Below are positions 42,699 through 50,816 of a stretch of DNA of 64,000 bases, in pieces. The notes beneath the pieces were generated by a model that had not been told where the DNA came from, ran no database searches, and worked only from the letters and a program-made list of their open reading frames with translations. The first letter of the stretch is position 1. Each line of letters opens with the position of its first letter. A program made the translations under genes and the position numbers. Origin of the DNA: RGIG1828 sp045592485 (GTDB taxonomy: Bacteria; Bacillota; Clostridia; UMGS1810). Location: the NCBI GenBank assembly GCA_045592485.1, contig JAZNUS010000037.1, positions 1-64,000 of the forward strand. Reading direction: 5' to 3'.

Positions 42699-43229
42699 AT
42701 GAAATCAACAATTGTTATTTACAAATCAAAATATGGCTCTACGGAGCAATATGCCCGTTGGATTGGTGAGGAGCTCGGATGTGAAGTGCGTGAATCAAAA
42801 AGTGTTAAAGCCGACGAACTTTCCGACTTTGAAAACATAGTTTGCGGCGGCGGTCTTTATGCTGAAATCATTGCCGGAGCAAGCATTATAACCAAAAACA
42901 TTGACAAGCTGAGAGACAAAAAAATTGCCATTTTCACCACCGGAATCACTCCTCCGGACTGTCGGCAATATTATGACGGCGAAGTGATTGAAAAGAATTT
43001 CAAATTGGGTGTTCCCGAAAATGTAAAGCTTTTTAACTTTCCGGGCAAAATGATTCTGGAAGAGCTTTCAACACCTCACCGCCTTGCAATCAAGGCACTC
43101 AAAAAAATTATGGGAGCAAAAGAAAATCCCACAGACATGGAAAAGCTTCTGCTGGAGCTTTGTGACACCTATGGTGATTTTACGGACAAAAAAATGATTT
43201 ATCCTCTTGTTGAATACATAAGAAAATAA
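42699..43229 (+). CDS. Flavodoxin domain protein
   Basis: The 176-residue protein of the flavodoxin_5/HemG-like type has the FMN phosphate loop YKSKYGSTEQYARWI (about 7-21) and CGGGLYAEIIAG (about 49-60). It probably works as an electron carrier or FMN-dependent reductase in the cytoplasm. HemG activity is unlikely without haem genes nearby. The start is the ATG at 42699 after AAAGGTG. It is cotranscribed with pyk. Confidence 0.8.
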   Translation: MKSTIVIYKSKYGSTEQYARWIGEELGCEVRESKSVKADELSDFENIVCGGGLYAEIIAGASIITKNIDKLRDKKIAIFTTGITPPDCRQYYDGEVIEKNFKLGVPENVKLFNFPGKMILEELSTPHRLAIKALKKIMGAKENPTDMEKLLLELCDTYGDFTDKKMIYPLVEYIRK

Positions 43230-43233
43230 ATTC

Positions 43234-43270
43234 AAAGGGCGTTACCTCAATTAATTGAGACACGCCCTTT
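43234..43270. terminator. Bidirectional terminator between flavodoxin and rpsR
   Basis: AAAGGGCGT (43234-43242) pairs with ACGCCCTTT (43262-43270), with an inner CTCAATTAATTGAG stem. T-rich tracts follow on both strands, serving the convergent flavodoxin and rpsR genes. Confidence 0.88.
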
Positions 43271-43277
43271 ATTTTTA

Positions 43278-43514
43278 TTATTCAGCTGTGAAAGGAAGAA
43301 GAGCGATGTGTCTTGCTCTCTTGATAGCTACAGTAAGCTGTCTCTGATGTTTAGCACAGTTACCGCTGATTCTTCTGGGGAGAATCTTAGCTCTTTCGGA
43401 AACATATCTTCTGAGCTTTGCTATATCCTTGTAATCGATTTCCTGAATTTTATCTGCACAGAAAGCACAAACTTTTCTTTTGGGTTTTCTGCGGAAGCTT
43501 TTTTCTTCAGCCAT
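43278..43514 (-). CDS. rpsR: 30S ribosomal protein S18
   Basis: The 78-residue basic protein has KRKVCAFCADKIQEIDYKD and LRRYVSERAKILPRRISGNCAKHQRQLTVAIKRARHIALLPF, the S18 signature. The N-terminal CxxC pair suggests a zinc-binding (C+) form. It is the last gene of the canonical rpsF-ssb-rpsR operon. Confidence 0.97.
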   Translation of the reverse strand: MAEEKSFRRKPKRKVCAFCADKIQEIDYKDIAKLRRYVSERAKILPRRISGNCAKHQRQLTVAIKRARHIALLPFTAE

Positions 43515-43535
43515 TTCTATTACCTCCTTTTAATT

Positions 43536-43982
43536 TTAGAAGGGCAGGTCATCATCTGCAGCGGGCATCGGCATAAAACCGTCATTTGCATCAAATGAGG
43601 GCATTGCCGGAGCACTTGCCTGACCGGAAACATTGCCTGAGGGCTGGAAAGCATCGCCGCCGGAAGCCTTGGAGTCTACGAAATGAATTTCGTCGGCTGC
43701 AACTTCGGTAACATAAACTCTCACGCCGTCTTTATTGTCATAGTTTCTTGTCTGGATACTGCCAATTACACCTACCATGCGTCCTTTAGCAAAATATTTT
43801 GCTAAAAATTCTGCCTGCTGTCTCCATGCTACGCAATTGATGAAATCTGCATCATAATTGCCTTCTGCATTTTTGAAGCGTCTGTTAACAGCAATTGAAA
43901 AGCTGCAAACACTAACGCCGCCGGCAGTTGTTCTGAGTTCGGGATCTCTTGTGAGACGCCCCACGAGAATTGCCTTATTCAT
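43536..43982 (-). CDS. ssb: Single-stranded DNA-binding protein
   Basis: The 148-residue protein has an N-terminal OB fold (about 1-108; starts MNKAILVGRLTRDPELRTT, with FINCVAWRQQAEFLAKYFAKG). A Gly/Ala/Ser-rich linker follows, and the acidic tail ends AADDDLPF, the peptide that recruits replication and repair partners. Its place between rpsF and rpsR identifies the replicative SSB. Confidence 0.96.
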   Translation of the reverse strand: MNKAILVGRLTRDPELRTTAGGVSVCSFSIAVNRRFKNAEGNYDADFINCVAWRQQAEFLAKYFAKGRMVGVIGSIQTRNYDNKDGVRVYVTEVAADEIHFVDSKASGGDAFQPSGNVSGQASAPAMPSFDANDGFMPMPAADDDLPF

Positions 43983-44000
43983 AACAAATCACCTCTCAAA

Positions 44001-44291
44001 TTACTTTCTGATAACGATTGTTCTGAGTATACCATCGGTGATGTTATAAACTCTTTCGAGTTCTGCAACAAATTCTGCCTCACTTGCAAAATTAACCAAA
44101 ACATAATAACCTTCTGTTTTGTAGTCAATTTCATATGCAAGGCGTCTTTTGCCCCATACGTCAACAGATTCTACAGTACCGTTAGCAGCGATCATAGCCT
44201 GGAACTTTTCAGAAATAGCTGTGATCTGGTCTTCCGGTAAGGACGCATCGATAACAAAAATAGTTTCATACTTGTTGATAACATTTGTCAT
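44001..44291 (-). CDS. rpsF: 30S ribosomal protein S6
   Basis: The 96-residue protein starts YETIFVIDASLPEDQITA and has VDVWGKRRLAYEIDYKTEGYYVLVNFAS, the S6 signature. First gene of the rpsF-ssb-rpsR operon. GGAGGTG precedes the ATG. Its leader (44292-44389) is structured and may be an autoregulatory S6:S18 binding site. Confidence 0.96.
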   Translation of the reverse strand: MTNVINKYETIFVIDASLPEDQITAISEKFQAMIAANGTVESVDVWGKRRLAYEIDYKTEGYYVLVNFASEAEFVAELERVYNITDGILRTIVIRK

Positions 44292-44303
44292 AATGTTTCA
44301 CCT

Positions 44304-44356
44304 CCTTGTGGACTATGGCCCCGAAAATCGGAGCAAGGAACCCAAAATTTTGGGTT
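44304..44356 (-). promoter_or_regulatory. Structured leader of rpsF
   Basis: An 18-base perfect palindrome AACCCAAAATTTTGGGTT (44339-44356) is followed by a hairpin CTCCGA/TCGGGG enclosed by CCTTG/CAAGG, whose 3' arm overlaps the ribosome-binding site. Many bacteria have an S6:S18-binding leader with a CCG motif here. The fold is visible; the protein binding is inferred. Confidence 0.45.
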
Positions 44357-44389
44357 ACTGACAATATCGACCTTTTAATCAGCCTGTTT

Positions 44390-44418
44390 ATTATAATGGA
44401 ACAAGCTTAATTTGTCAA
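44390..44418 (-). promoter_or_regulatory. Sigma-A promoter of rpsF-ssb-rpsR
   Basis: Consensus TTGACA (44418-44413), 17-base spacer, TATAAT (44395-44390) on the minus strand. Confidence 0.9.
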
Positions 44419-44495
44419 GTCTTTTTTATGTTTTTATACATTAAAGTCACCAAAGCATTGCTTAAAAAGGCTTTAGTTGTGAATTTATACAGAGA

Positions 44496-44526
44496 AAAAT
44501 GCTCCGCCATAACGGAGGAGCATTTT
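44496..44526 (-). terminator. Terminator after the DUF1292 gene
   Basis: AAAATGCTC (44496-44504) pairs with GAGCATTTT (44518-44526), followed by TCTCTG on the minus strand. It lies 14 bases after the stop. Confidence 0.75.
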
Positions 44527-44539
44527 CGAACACTTTTTA

Positions 44540-44836
44540 TCAGTCTTCAAAATCCTGCTCAGCAAGCCAAGCCTCGAAGCTATCTGCTGCAGCATTGTAT
44601 TCATCGTCATCCTCGATGTCGGAAAGCTCGGGACCGTCTTCCCCTTCTGCATAAGCATAGAGGAACACTTCATCATCTTCGATGCCGTCTGCTTCTTCCA
44701 TGGGAAGAAGGGCAACATAGCTTCTATCGCTTACATCAAACACTGTGAGCACTGCACATTCGAGAGTTGAGCCGTCGTCTAAGGTAAGCTCAACAGCTAC
44801 ATAGCTGTCATCTGAAGCATAATTTTTATCTGCCAT
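44540..44836 (-). CDS. DUF1292 domain protein
   Basis: The 98-residue, very acidic protein matches the small DUF1292 family of Firmicutes: AVELTLDDGSTLECAVLTVFDVSDRSYVALLP followed by EVFLYAYAEGEDG and an acidic tail. The function is unknown. It follows ileS by 23 bases, so it is cotranscribed. Relatives usually sit near ruvX/alaS-type genes; here the link is to IleRS. Confidence 0.85.
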   Translation of the reverse strand: MADKNYASDDSYVAVELTLDDGSTLECAVLTVFDVSDRSYVALLPMEEADGIEDDEVFLYAYAEGEDGPELSDIEDDDEYNAAADSFEAWLAEQDFED

Positions 44837-44859
44837 AATTTTTTAAATCTCCTGTCTGA

Positions 44860-47800
44860 TTATATTTTTTCAACACCGATTTTTACCTTTTCGCCGTTAA
44901 TGTTCCATTCCCTGGCATTTGCAAAATCTGTGTTCGAGAGAACATCATCTGCAAGAACCTCTTCTTTGATGAAGTCTTTGTTTTCTTCCATAATTGCATC
45001 GATTTTGCCGTTGCCGAAGGTATAGACCTTAATGTGGTCCATAACCTCAAATCCGGAATCCTTACGCATTGTCTGGATTTTGGAAATGATTTCTCTCACA
45101 AAGCCTTCTTTGATAAGCTCTTCGGAAAGGCGGGTGTCGAGAACAACTGTGATTCCGTTGTCACTCTCCGATGCAAAGCCTTCAACCTGGGCGGCAGTTA
45201 TGAGAAGGTCTTCTTTTGTAAGCTCAACTCCATTGCCGTCAAAGTCAAATTTAAGGGCGCCGTTTGCTTCAAGCTCGTCCATTGCGGCATTGCCGTCAAC
45301 AGATGCCAGTGCTTTCTGAATCTGACCGAGGAATTTGCCGTATTTTGGACCCACGGTTCTGAGCTGAGGCTTGAAGCTGTAGGTTGTGCATTCTTTAACA
45401 TCGTCTGTAAATTCAACAGCCTTTACATTAAGCTCGTCGGCAATGATGTCGGCAAAGAATTTGTCAAGGGCAAATTCTGCTTTAACATACATTTTGCCAA
45501 TGGGCTGACGGTTTTTGATGCCCGATGCATTTCTTGCGGCACGGCCGAGGACAACCACATCGAGAACCTTTTCCATATTGGCTTCAAGGTCTGAATCCAT
45601 AAAGCTTTCATCATATGCAGGGAAATCGCAAAGGTGAATACTTTCGGGAGCCGTCTTGTCAATTGAGCAAACAAGATTTCTGTAAATATCTTCTGCCATG
45701 AAGGGAATCATGGGAGCGGAAATTTTTGCAAGAGTTACAAGCACTGTGTAGAGTGTCATGTAGGCATTGATTTTGTCCTGAGGCATATCCTTCTGCCAGA
45801 AACGCTCACGGCTTCTTCTTACATACCAGTTGGAAAGCTCATCCACGAAGCTCTGAAGTATTCTTGCAGTTTCGGTAATCTTGTAGTTTTCAAGATTCTC
45901 GTCAACCTGCTTAACCAAAGTGTTGAGCTTTGAAAGCATCCATTTGTCAAGCACGCTGAGCTTGTCTTTTTCAAGGCTATATTTTGTTGCATCGAATTTG
46001 TCGATGTTTGCATAAAGCACGAAGAATGCATAGGTGTTCCAGAGTGTTCCCATGAACTTTCTCTGTCCTTCAACAACCGCACCCTTGTGGAAACGGTTGG
46101 GAAGCCAGGGAGCGGAGTTGGAGTAGAAATACCATCTGATGGCATCTGCACCATGCTCTGCGAGAGCATCAAAGGGATCAACTGCGTTGCCCTTTGATTT
46201 GGACATCTTCTGACCGTTTTCGTCCTGAACATGACCGAGAACGATAACATTTTTGTAGGGAGCTTTGTTGAAGATGAGAGTTGAAATTGCAAGAAGTGAA
46301 TAGAACCAACCTCTTGTCTGGTCAACTGCTTCACTGATGAAGTTTGCAGGGAAGTTATCTTCAAAGATTTCTTTATTTTCAAAGGGATAGTGCCACTGTG
46401 CAAAGGGCATTGCACCGGAGTCGAACCAGCAGTCGATAACCTCGGAAACTCTGTGCATTTCGCCTCCGCAGTCGGGGCATTTAATGGTAACTGCATCGAT
46501 GTAGGGGCGGTGAAGCTCAATTTCCTCGGGGCAGTTGTCGCTCATTGATTTGAGCTCTTCAATGGAACCGATGGCATGGCGTTTTCCGCAGGAGCATTCC
46601 CAGATGTTGAGGGGTGTTCCCCAATATCTGTCACGGCTCACGCCCCAATCCTGAACATTTTTCAGCCAGTCGCCGAATCTGCCTGTGCCGATTGATTCGG
46701 GAATCCAGTTGATTGTGTTGTTGTTGCGGATAAGGTCATCACGGACTGCTGTCATTTTGATGAACCAGCTTTCTCTTGCATAGTAGATAAGCGGTGTGTC
46801 ACATCTCCAGCAGAAGGGATAATCGTGCTCGAATTTGGGTGCGTCAAAGAGAAGGCCTCTTGATTCAAGGTCCCCCAAAACCTTCGGGTCTGCATCCTTA
46901 ACGAAGAGTCCTGCAAAGGGAGTTTCTTCGGTAAGGTTACCCTGAGCATCTACAAACTGAACAAAGGGAAGGTCATATTTTCTGCCAACCTGGGCATCGT
47001 CTTCACCAAATGCAGGTGCAATGTGAACGATACCTGTACCGTCGGACATTGTTACATAGCTGTCGCAGGTTACAAAGTGACCTTTTTTGCCCTGTTTTTC
47101 GCAAGGCGCCTTCTGGCATTCAAAGAGAGGTTCATATTCCTTGTATTCAAGGTCTGAGCCTTTGTACTGTTCGAGAATTTCATAAGCATTGCCATCTTCG
47201 GAAAGTCCACCGAGAACCTTGTCAAGAAGAGCATTCGCCATGTAGTAGGTGTAGCCGTCGGCAGCTTTAACCTTGCAATAATCATCATCGGGGTTCACAC
47301 AAAGAGCCACATTGGAAGGAAGTGTCCAGGGGGTGGTTGTCCATGCAAGGAAATATGCGTCTTCGCCAACAAGCTTGAAACGGACAACTGCAGAGCGTTC
47401 CTTAACATTTTTGTAGCCTTGAGCCACTTCGTGGGAAGAAAGAGGAGTTCCGCAACGGGGGCAGTAAGGAACAATTTTGAAGCCTTTGTAGAGAAGACCT
47501 TTGTCCCATATCTGCTTAAGAGCCCACCATTCGGATTCTATAAATTCGTTGTGGTATGTAACATAGGGATCGTCCATGTCTGCCCAGAAGCCGACTGTTC
47601 CGGAGAAATCCTCCCACATACCCTTGTATTTCCAAACACTTTCCTTACATTTTGTTATGAAGGGTTCGAGACCGTACTCTTCAATCTGTTCCTTGCCGTC
47701 GAGACCGAGAAGCTTTTCAACTTCAAGTTCAACAGGAAGACCGTGAGTATCCCAGCCTGCTTTTCTGAGAACCTTGTAGCCTTTCATTGTGCGGTAACGG

Positions 47801-48006
47801 GGAATCATATCCTTGATTACTCGTGTTAAAACATGACCGATATGAGGTTTGCCGTTAGCTGTTGGGGGACCGTCGTAGAAGGTATAGGTTTCGCCTTCCT
47901 TGCGGCTGTCGATGCTCTTTTGGAAAATGTTGTTTTCTTTCCAGAAGCTTTCGATTTGTTTTTCTCTCTCAACAAAGTTGAGATTGGTGTCAACCTTATT
48001 ATACAT
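44860..48006 (-). CDS. ileS: Isoleucyl-tRNA synthetase (long, type-2-like)
   Basis: Charges tRNA-Ile and edits valine. The 1048-residue protein has the HIGH motif in PPTANGKPHIGHVL (about 47-60), the CP1 editing domain (about 180-390; LAWTTTPWTLPSN), KMSKSKGN (about 595), the anticodon-binding domain, and a long C-terminal extension. Length, WDTHGLPVELEVEK and the absence of a C-terminal zinc motif place it with the eukaryote-like IleS2 group rather than the shorter IleS1 (about 920). The start is the ATG at 48006 after AGGAGG. No T-box is seen upstream. Confidence 0.93.
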   Translation of the reverse strand: MYNKVDTNLNFVEREKQIESFWKENNIFQKSIDSRKEGETYTFYDGPPTANGKPHIGHVLTRVIKDMIPRYRTMKGYKVLRKAGWDTHGLPVELEVEKLLGLDGKEQIEEYGLEPFITKCKESVWKYKGMWEDFSGTVGFWADMDDPYVTYHNEFIESEWWALKQIWDKGLLYKGFKIVPYCPRCGTPLSSHEVAQGYKNVKERSAVVRFKLVGEDAYFLAWTTTPWTLPSNVALCVNPDDDYCKVKAADGYTYYMANALLDKVLGGLSEDGNAYEILEQYKGSDLEYKEYEPLFECQKAPCEKQGKKGHFVTCDSYVTMSDGTGIVHIAPAFGEDDAQVGRKYDLPFVQFVDAQGNLTEETPFAGLFVKDADPKVLGDLESRGLLFDAPKFEHDYPFCWRCDTPLIYYARESWFIKMTAVRDDLIRNNNTINWIPESIGTGRFGDWLKNVQDWGVSRDRYWGTPLNIWECSCGKRHAIGSIEELKSMSDNCPEEIELHRPYIDAVTIKCPDCGGEMHRVSEVIDCWFDSGAMPFAQWHYPFENKEIFEDNFPANFISEAVDQTRGWFYSLLAISTLIFNKAPYKNVIVLGHVQDENGQKMSKSKGNAVDPFDALAEHGADAIRWYFYSNSAPWLPNRFHKGAVVEGQRKFMGTLWNTYAFFVLYANIDKFDATKYSLEKDKLSVLDKWMLSKLNTLVKQVDENLENYKITETARILQSFVDELSNWYVRRSRERFWQKDMPQDKINAYMTLYTVLVTLAKISAPMIPFMAEDIYRNLVCSIDKTAPESIHLCDFPAYDESFMDSDLEANMEKVLDVVVLGRAARNASGIKNRQPIGKMYVKAEFALDKFFADIIADELNVKAVEFTDDVKECTTYSFKPQLRTVGPKYGKFLGQIQKALASVDGNAAMDELEANGALKFDFDGNGVELTKEDLLITAAQVEGFASESDNGITVVLDTRLSEELIKEGFVREIISKIQTMRKDSGFEVMDHIKVYTFGNGKIDAIMEENKDFIKEEVLADDVLSNTDFANAREWNINGEKVKIGVEKI

Positions 48007-48061
48007 ATTAATAATGCCTCCTGACATCTGTATTGCATAAATCTACTATTATAACTTATAC

Positions 48062-48090
48062 ATTATATACCATAAGCCGTGTTTTGTCAA
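48062..48090 (-). promoter_or_regulatory. Sigma-A promoter of ileS
   Basis: Minus strand TTGACA (48090-48085), 17-base spacer, TATAAT (48067-48062), about 56 bases before ileS. The leader is too short for a T-box. Confidence 0.85.
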
Positions 48091-48156
48091 CCGCTTTCGG
48101 GGAATATGTTTAGCAGAAGGAATAAATCGGGGGTTGTCGCTCTGTTTAGCACTAGG

Positions 48157-48309
48157 GCGAAAGGCTCCCCTGCCTAAGGGGAGCTGGCAGTGAGCATAGC
48201 GAAACTGACTGAGGGGTATTGCTGAAAGTATTGATATCTTTGCATTTCGTACCCCTCCGTCTTTGCCTGACGGCAAATCCACCTCCCCTTAGGCAGGGGC
48301 GGCTTTCGC
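48157..48309. repeat. Long-hairpin dispersed repeat (MITE/REP-like)
   Basis: Arms starting at 48157 (GCGAAAGGCTCCCCTGCC...) and ending at 48309 (...GGGGCGGCTTTCGC) are imperfect inverted repeats of about 30 bases. Inner arms GACTGAGGGGTA and TACCCCTCCGTC also pair. The unit of 153 bp has no gene and occupies most of the 420-base gap between pheT and ileS. Repeats of this appearance are common between genes in gut Firmicutes. Confidence 0.7.
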
Positions 48310-48363
48310 TTCAGCCCAATTTCAAACACCCCGATAAATTCCAATTTAAAATCAAACCGCAAA

Positions 48364-48401
48364 AAAACTGCAAAAACCCCTTACGGAATTTTTGCAGTTT
48401 T
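48364..48401 (-). terminator. Terminator of pheST
   Basis: AAAACTGCAAAAA (48364-48376) pairs with TTTTTGCAGTTTT (48389-48401), with T7 after it on the minus strand. It lies 26 bases after the pheT stop. Confidence 0.88.
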
Positions 48402-48426
48402 AATTTAATAGTTTTAATAATTACAA

Positions 48427-50799
48427 TTACATGGGCAAGCCGTTTTTCAGCTTAATGTTCTGAGCATCAAGTTCTGCCACAATGCCGTTTACCACATCGA
48501 GAACCTCTTCTTTTGTAAGAGTTCTTTCGGGGTGGGCAAAAACCACACGGACAGTTATGGATTTGCCGCTTTCGTCGCTATAGACATCTGCTACGCTGAC
48601 ATTTTTAATAAGCGGACATTTCGCATTTTCAATAGCCTTTGAAATTGGAGCAAAGGTTTCTGAAACAAAGGAAAGGTCAATTTCAATTGCCGGGAACTTT
48701 GAAGGTTCGTCATAGGAAATGCCTGCATTGCCTATTTTTGCAAACTCTTCAACATCAATTTCGGCATAAGCAATGTTGGCTTTTTTGTCAATTTTTCTTG
48801 AAACCGAAGTGTTTACAATGCCGATTTCACCAATGAATCTGCCACCGCAGCAAATGCCGTTGAGGTTCTTCGGATGCTGATAGGAATGGGTTGCTTCCAT
48901 TTTTTCAAAGGTGAGAGCTTCGTGCTTGATGTCGTCTGCAATAACGGCAAGAATGTCGCGGAGCTCAAAGTAGATTGTTTCAAGCTCTTTGGTTTTTGAG
49001 AAAATTGTGATACAAAGCTTTTTGCTCTCGTTGCAAAGACCGTCTGCACCTATTCCGTCAACCACTCTGCCAACCTCAAAAATTGCAAAATCGGTGTCGT
49101 AGCCTGTGTTATATTTAGCCTGACAAAGCTGTGTTGGAACAATTGATTTTCTGATTGTTTTAATGTTGGGATTTGTTGCATTTATGAGCTCAACATTGTC
49201 TTCCACTTCAATTCCAAGAGCTTTGTACTCATCATAATATGCCCACACATAGGAATGAAGCTCGTGCATTGAATATCTTTTTACAAGAATATCCTTGATG
49301 CGGTCTTCGTCGCTCTTTTCCTGAGCAGCTCTCACAGGGTAAAGAGGCACGGCTGCTGTGTGAACATCGAAGTTGTCGTAGCCATAGATTCTGGTAATTT
49401 CTTCGATTATGTCCGCTTTTATTGTAACATCCTTTGTGGCTCTCCAGGAAGGAACATCAACCTTGAACACATCGTCGGCAAGTTCAACCCCGAATCCGAG
49501 AGAAAGAAGTGTTTTGACAATTGTATCGTTGCTGATTTCAATACCGGTATATTTGTTTACAAAAGCCTTGTCAAATGTGAGGCTCACATTGTCATATCTG
49601 AATGCATATTCATCGGTAAGAGCAGAAGTCACTGTTGCACCGGGATCAATTTTTGTGAGAAGGTCAACAAATCTTGCAATTGCAACTGTTGTAAGCTCGG
49701 GATCGAGGCTTTTTTCATAACGCATTGAAGCATCGGTTCTGTGGGAAAGACGAACTGTGGATTTTCGGATTGAAGCAGCATCGAAGGTTGCCGACTCTAA
49801 AGTGAGGCTTGTTGTGTCCTCGACAATTTCAGAATCGAGACCGCCCATAATTCCGGCAATGGCAACGGGAGTGTCATCATTGCAAATCATAAGAGTGTTT
49901 TCGTCTATTTCACGGTCAACACCGTCGAGGGTTTTGAATGTGAAAGGTTTGTCGAAACGCTTGATTCTGATTTTTTCAACTTTGCGGCTGTCAAATGCGT
50001 GCATAGGCTGACCAAGCTCAAGCATAAGATAGTTTGTGAGGTCTGCAAGGAAGTTGAGAGCTCTCATTCCGCAGTAGTAAAGACGGATTCTCATATTCAC
50101 AGGACTTGTGTGAGTTGAGATGTTTGAAAACCTAAGGCAGGAATATCTCTGACAGAGGGGGTCTTCAATTTTAAGGTCCACCTTGTCAAGATTTTCATAA
50201 GCCGAAAGGTCAGCCTGAGGAACGGGCTTTAATTCTCTTCCGGAAATTGCCGCAAATTCACGGGCAATGCCGTAGTGTCCCCAAAGGTCGGGGCGGTTGG
50301 TGAGAGACTTGTTGTCTACTTCGAAAATTATATCGTCAATTTCATAAATTGATTTGATGTCTGTGCCGAGTGCCACATCTTCCTTAATGTCCATGATTCC
50401 GTCGTGGCTGTCGCTGATGCCCAGCTCCTGCTCAGAACAGCACATACCGTTTGATGTGTAACCGGCAAGCTTACGGGGAGCTATTGTGATTTCGCCAATC
50501 TGTGCACCAAGCTTTGCAAAAGCAGTTTTCATGCCGACTCTTACATTGGGCGCACCGCACACAACATCCACAAACTCACCTTCACCGATGTCAACTTTTA
50601 GAAGATGAAGCTTTTTGGATTCGGGGTGGTCTTCAACAGATTTGATTTCGGCAACAACAATGCCGGAGATGTCGGAGCCTTTGAAGAATATTTCATTTTC
50701 AACCTCAGCGGTTGAAAGAGAAAACTTGCTTATGAGTTCCATTTTGTCAAGACCGGAAAGGTCAACAAAGTCGGAAATCCAGTTCATTGATAAAAACAT
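48427..50799 (-). CDS. pheT: Phenylalanyl-tRNA synthetase beta subunit
   Basis: Beta chain of the (alpha-beta)2 PheRS. The 790-residue protein has an N-terminal EMAP-type tRNA-binding domain (about 40-150; LLKVDIGEGEFVDVVCGAPNVRVG), B3/B4 editing domain (about 210-390), B5 domain (about 400-475), a catalytic-like core, and a C-terminal ferredoxin-fold anticodon-binding domain (about 695-788; VSVADVYSDESGKSITVRV). It follows pheS by 17 bases. Confidence 0.96.
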   Translation of the reverse strand: MFLSMNWISDFVDLSGLDKMELISKFSLSTAEVENEIFFKGSDISGIVVAEIKSVEDHPESKKLHLLKVDIGEGEFVDVVCGAPNVRVGMKTAFAKLGAQIGEITIAPRKLAGYTSNGMCCSEQELGISDSHDGIMDIKEDVALGTDIKSIYEIDDIIFEVDNKSLTNRPDLWGHYGIAREFAAISGRELKPVPQADLSAYENLDKVDLKIEDPLCQRYSCLRFSNISTHTSPVNMRIRLYYCGMRALNFLADLTNYLMLELGQPMHAFDSRKVEKIRIKRFDKPFTFKTLDGVDREIDENTLMICNDDTPVAIAGIMGGLDSEIVEDTTSLTLESATFDAASIRKSTVRLSHRTDASMRYEKSLDPELTTVAIARFVDLLTKIDPGATVTSALTDEYAFRYDNVSLTFDKAFVNKYTGIEISNDTIVKTLLSLGFGVELADDVFKVDVPSWRATKDVTIKADIIEEITRIYGYDNFDVHTAAVPLYPVRAAQEKSDEDRIKDILVKRYSMHELHSYVWAYYDEYKALGIEVEDNVELINATNPNIKTIRKSIVPTQLCQAKYNTGYDTDFAIFEVGRVVDGIGADGLCNESKKLCITIFSKTKELETIYFELRDILAVIADDIKHEALTFEKMEATHSYQHPKNLNGICCGGRFIGEIGIVNTSVSRKIDKKANIAYAEIDVEEFAKIGNAGISYDEPSKFPAIEIDLSFVSETFAPISKAIENAKCPLIKNVSVADVYSDESGKSITVRVVFAHPERTLTKEEVLDVVNGIVAELDAQNIKLKNGLPM

Positions 50800-50816
50800 A
50801 TACTTTCTCTCCCTTC

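Noticed and set aside
42699..43229. Protoporphyrinogen oxidase HemG
   Set aside because: Only the flavodoxin fold is supported; there are no haem-synthesis genes nearby.
48029..48156. T-box upstream of ileS
   Set aside because: No AGGGTGGTACCGCGG-like box or terminator is present; the promoter is about 56 bases from the gene.
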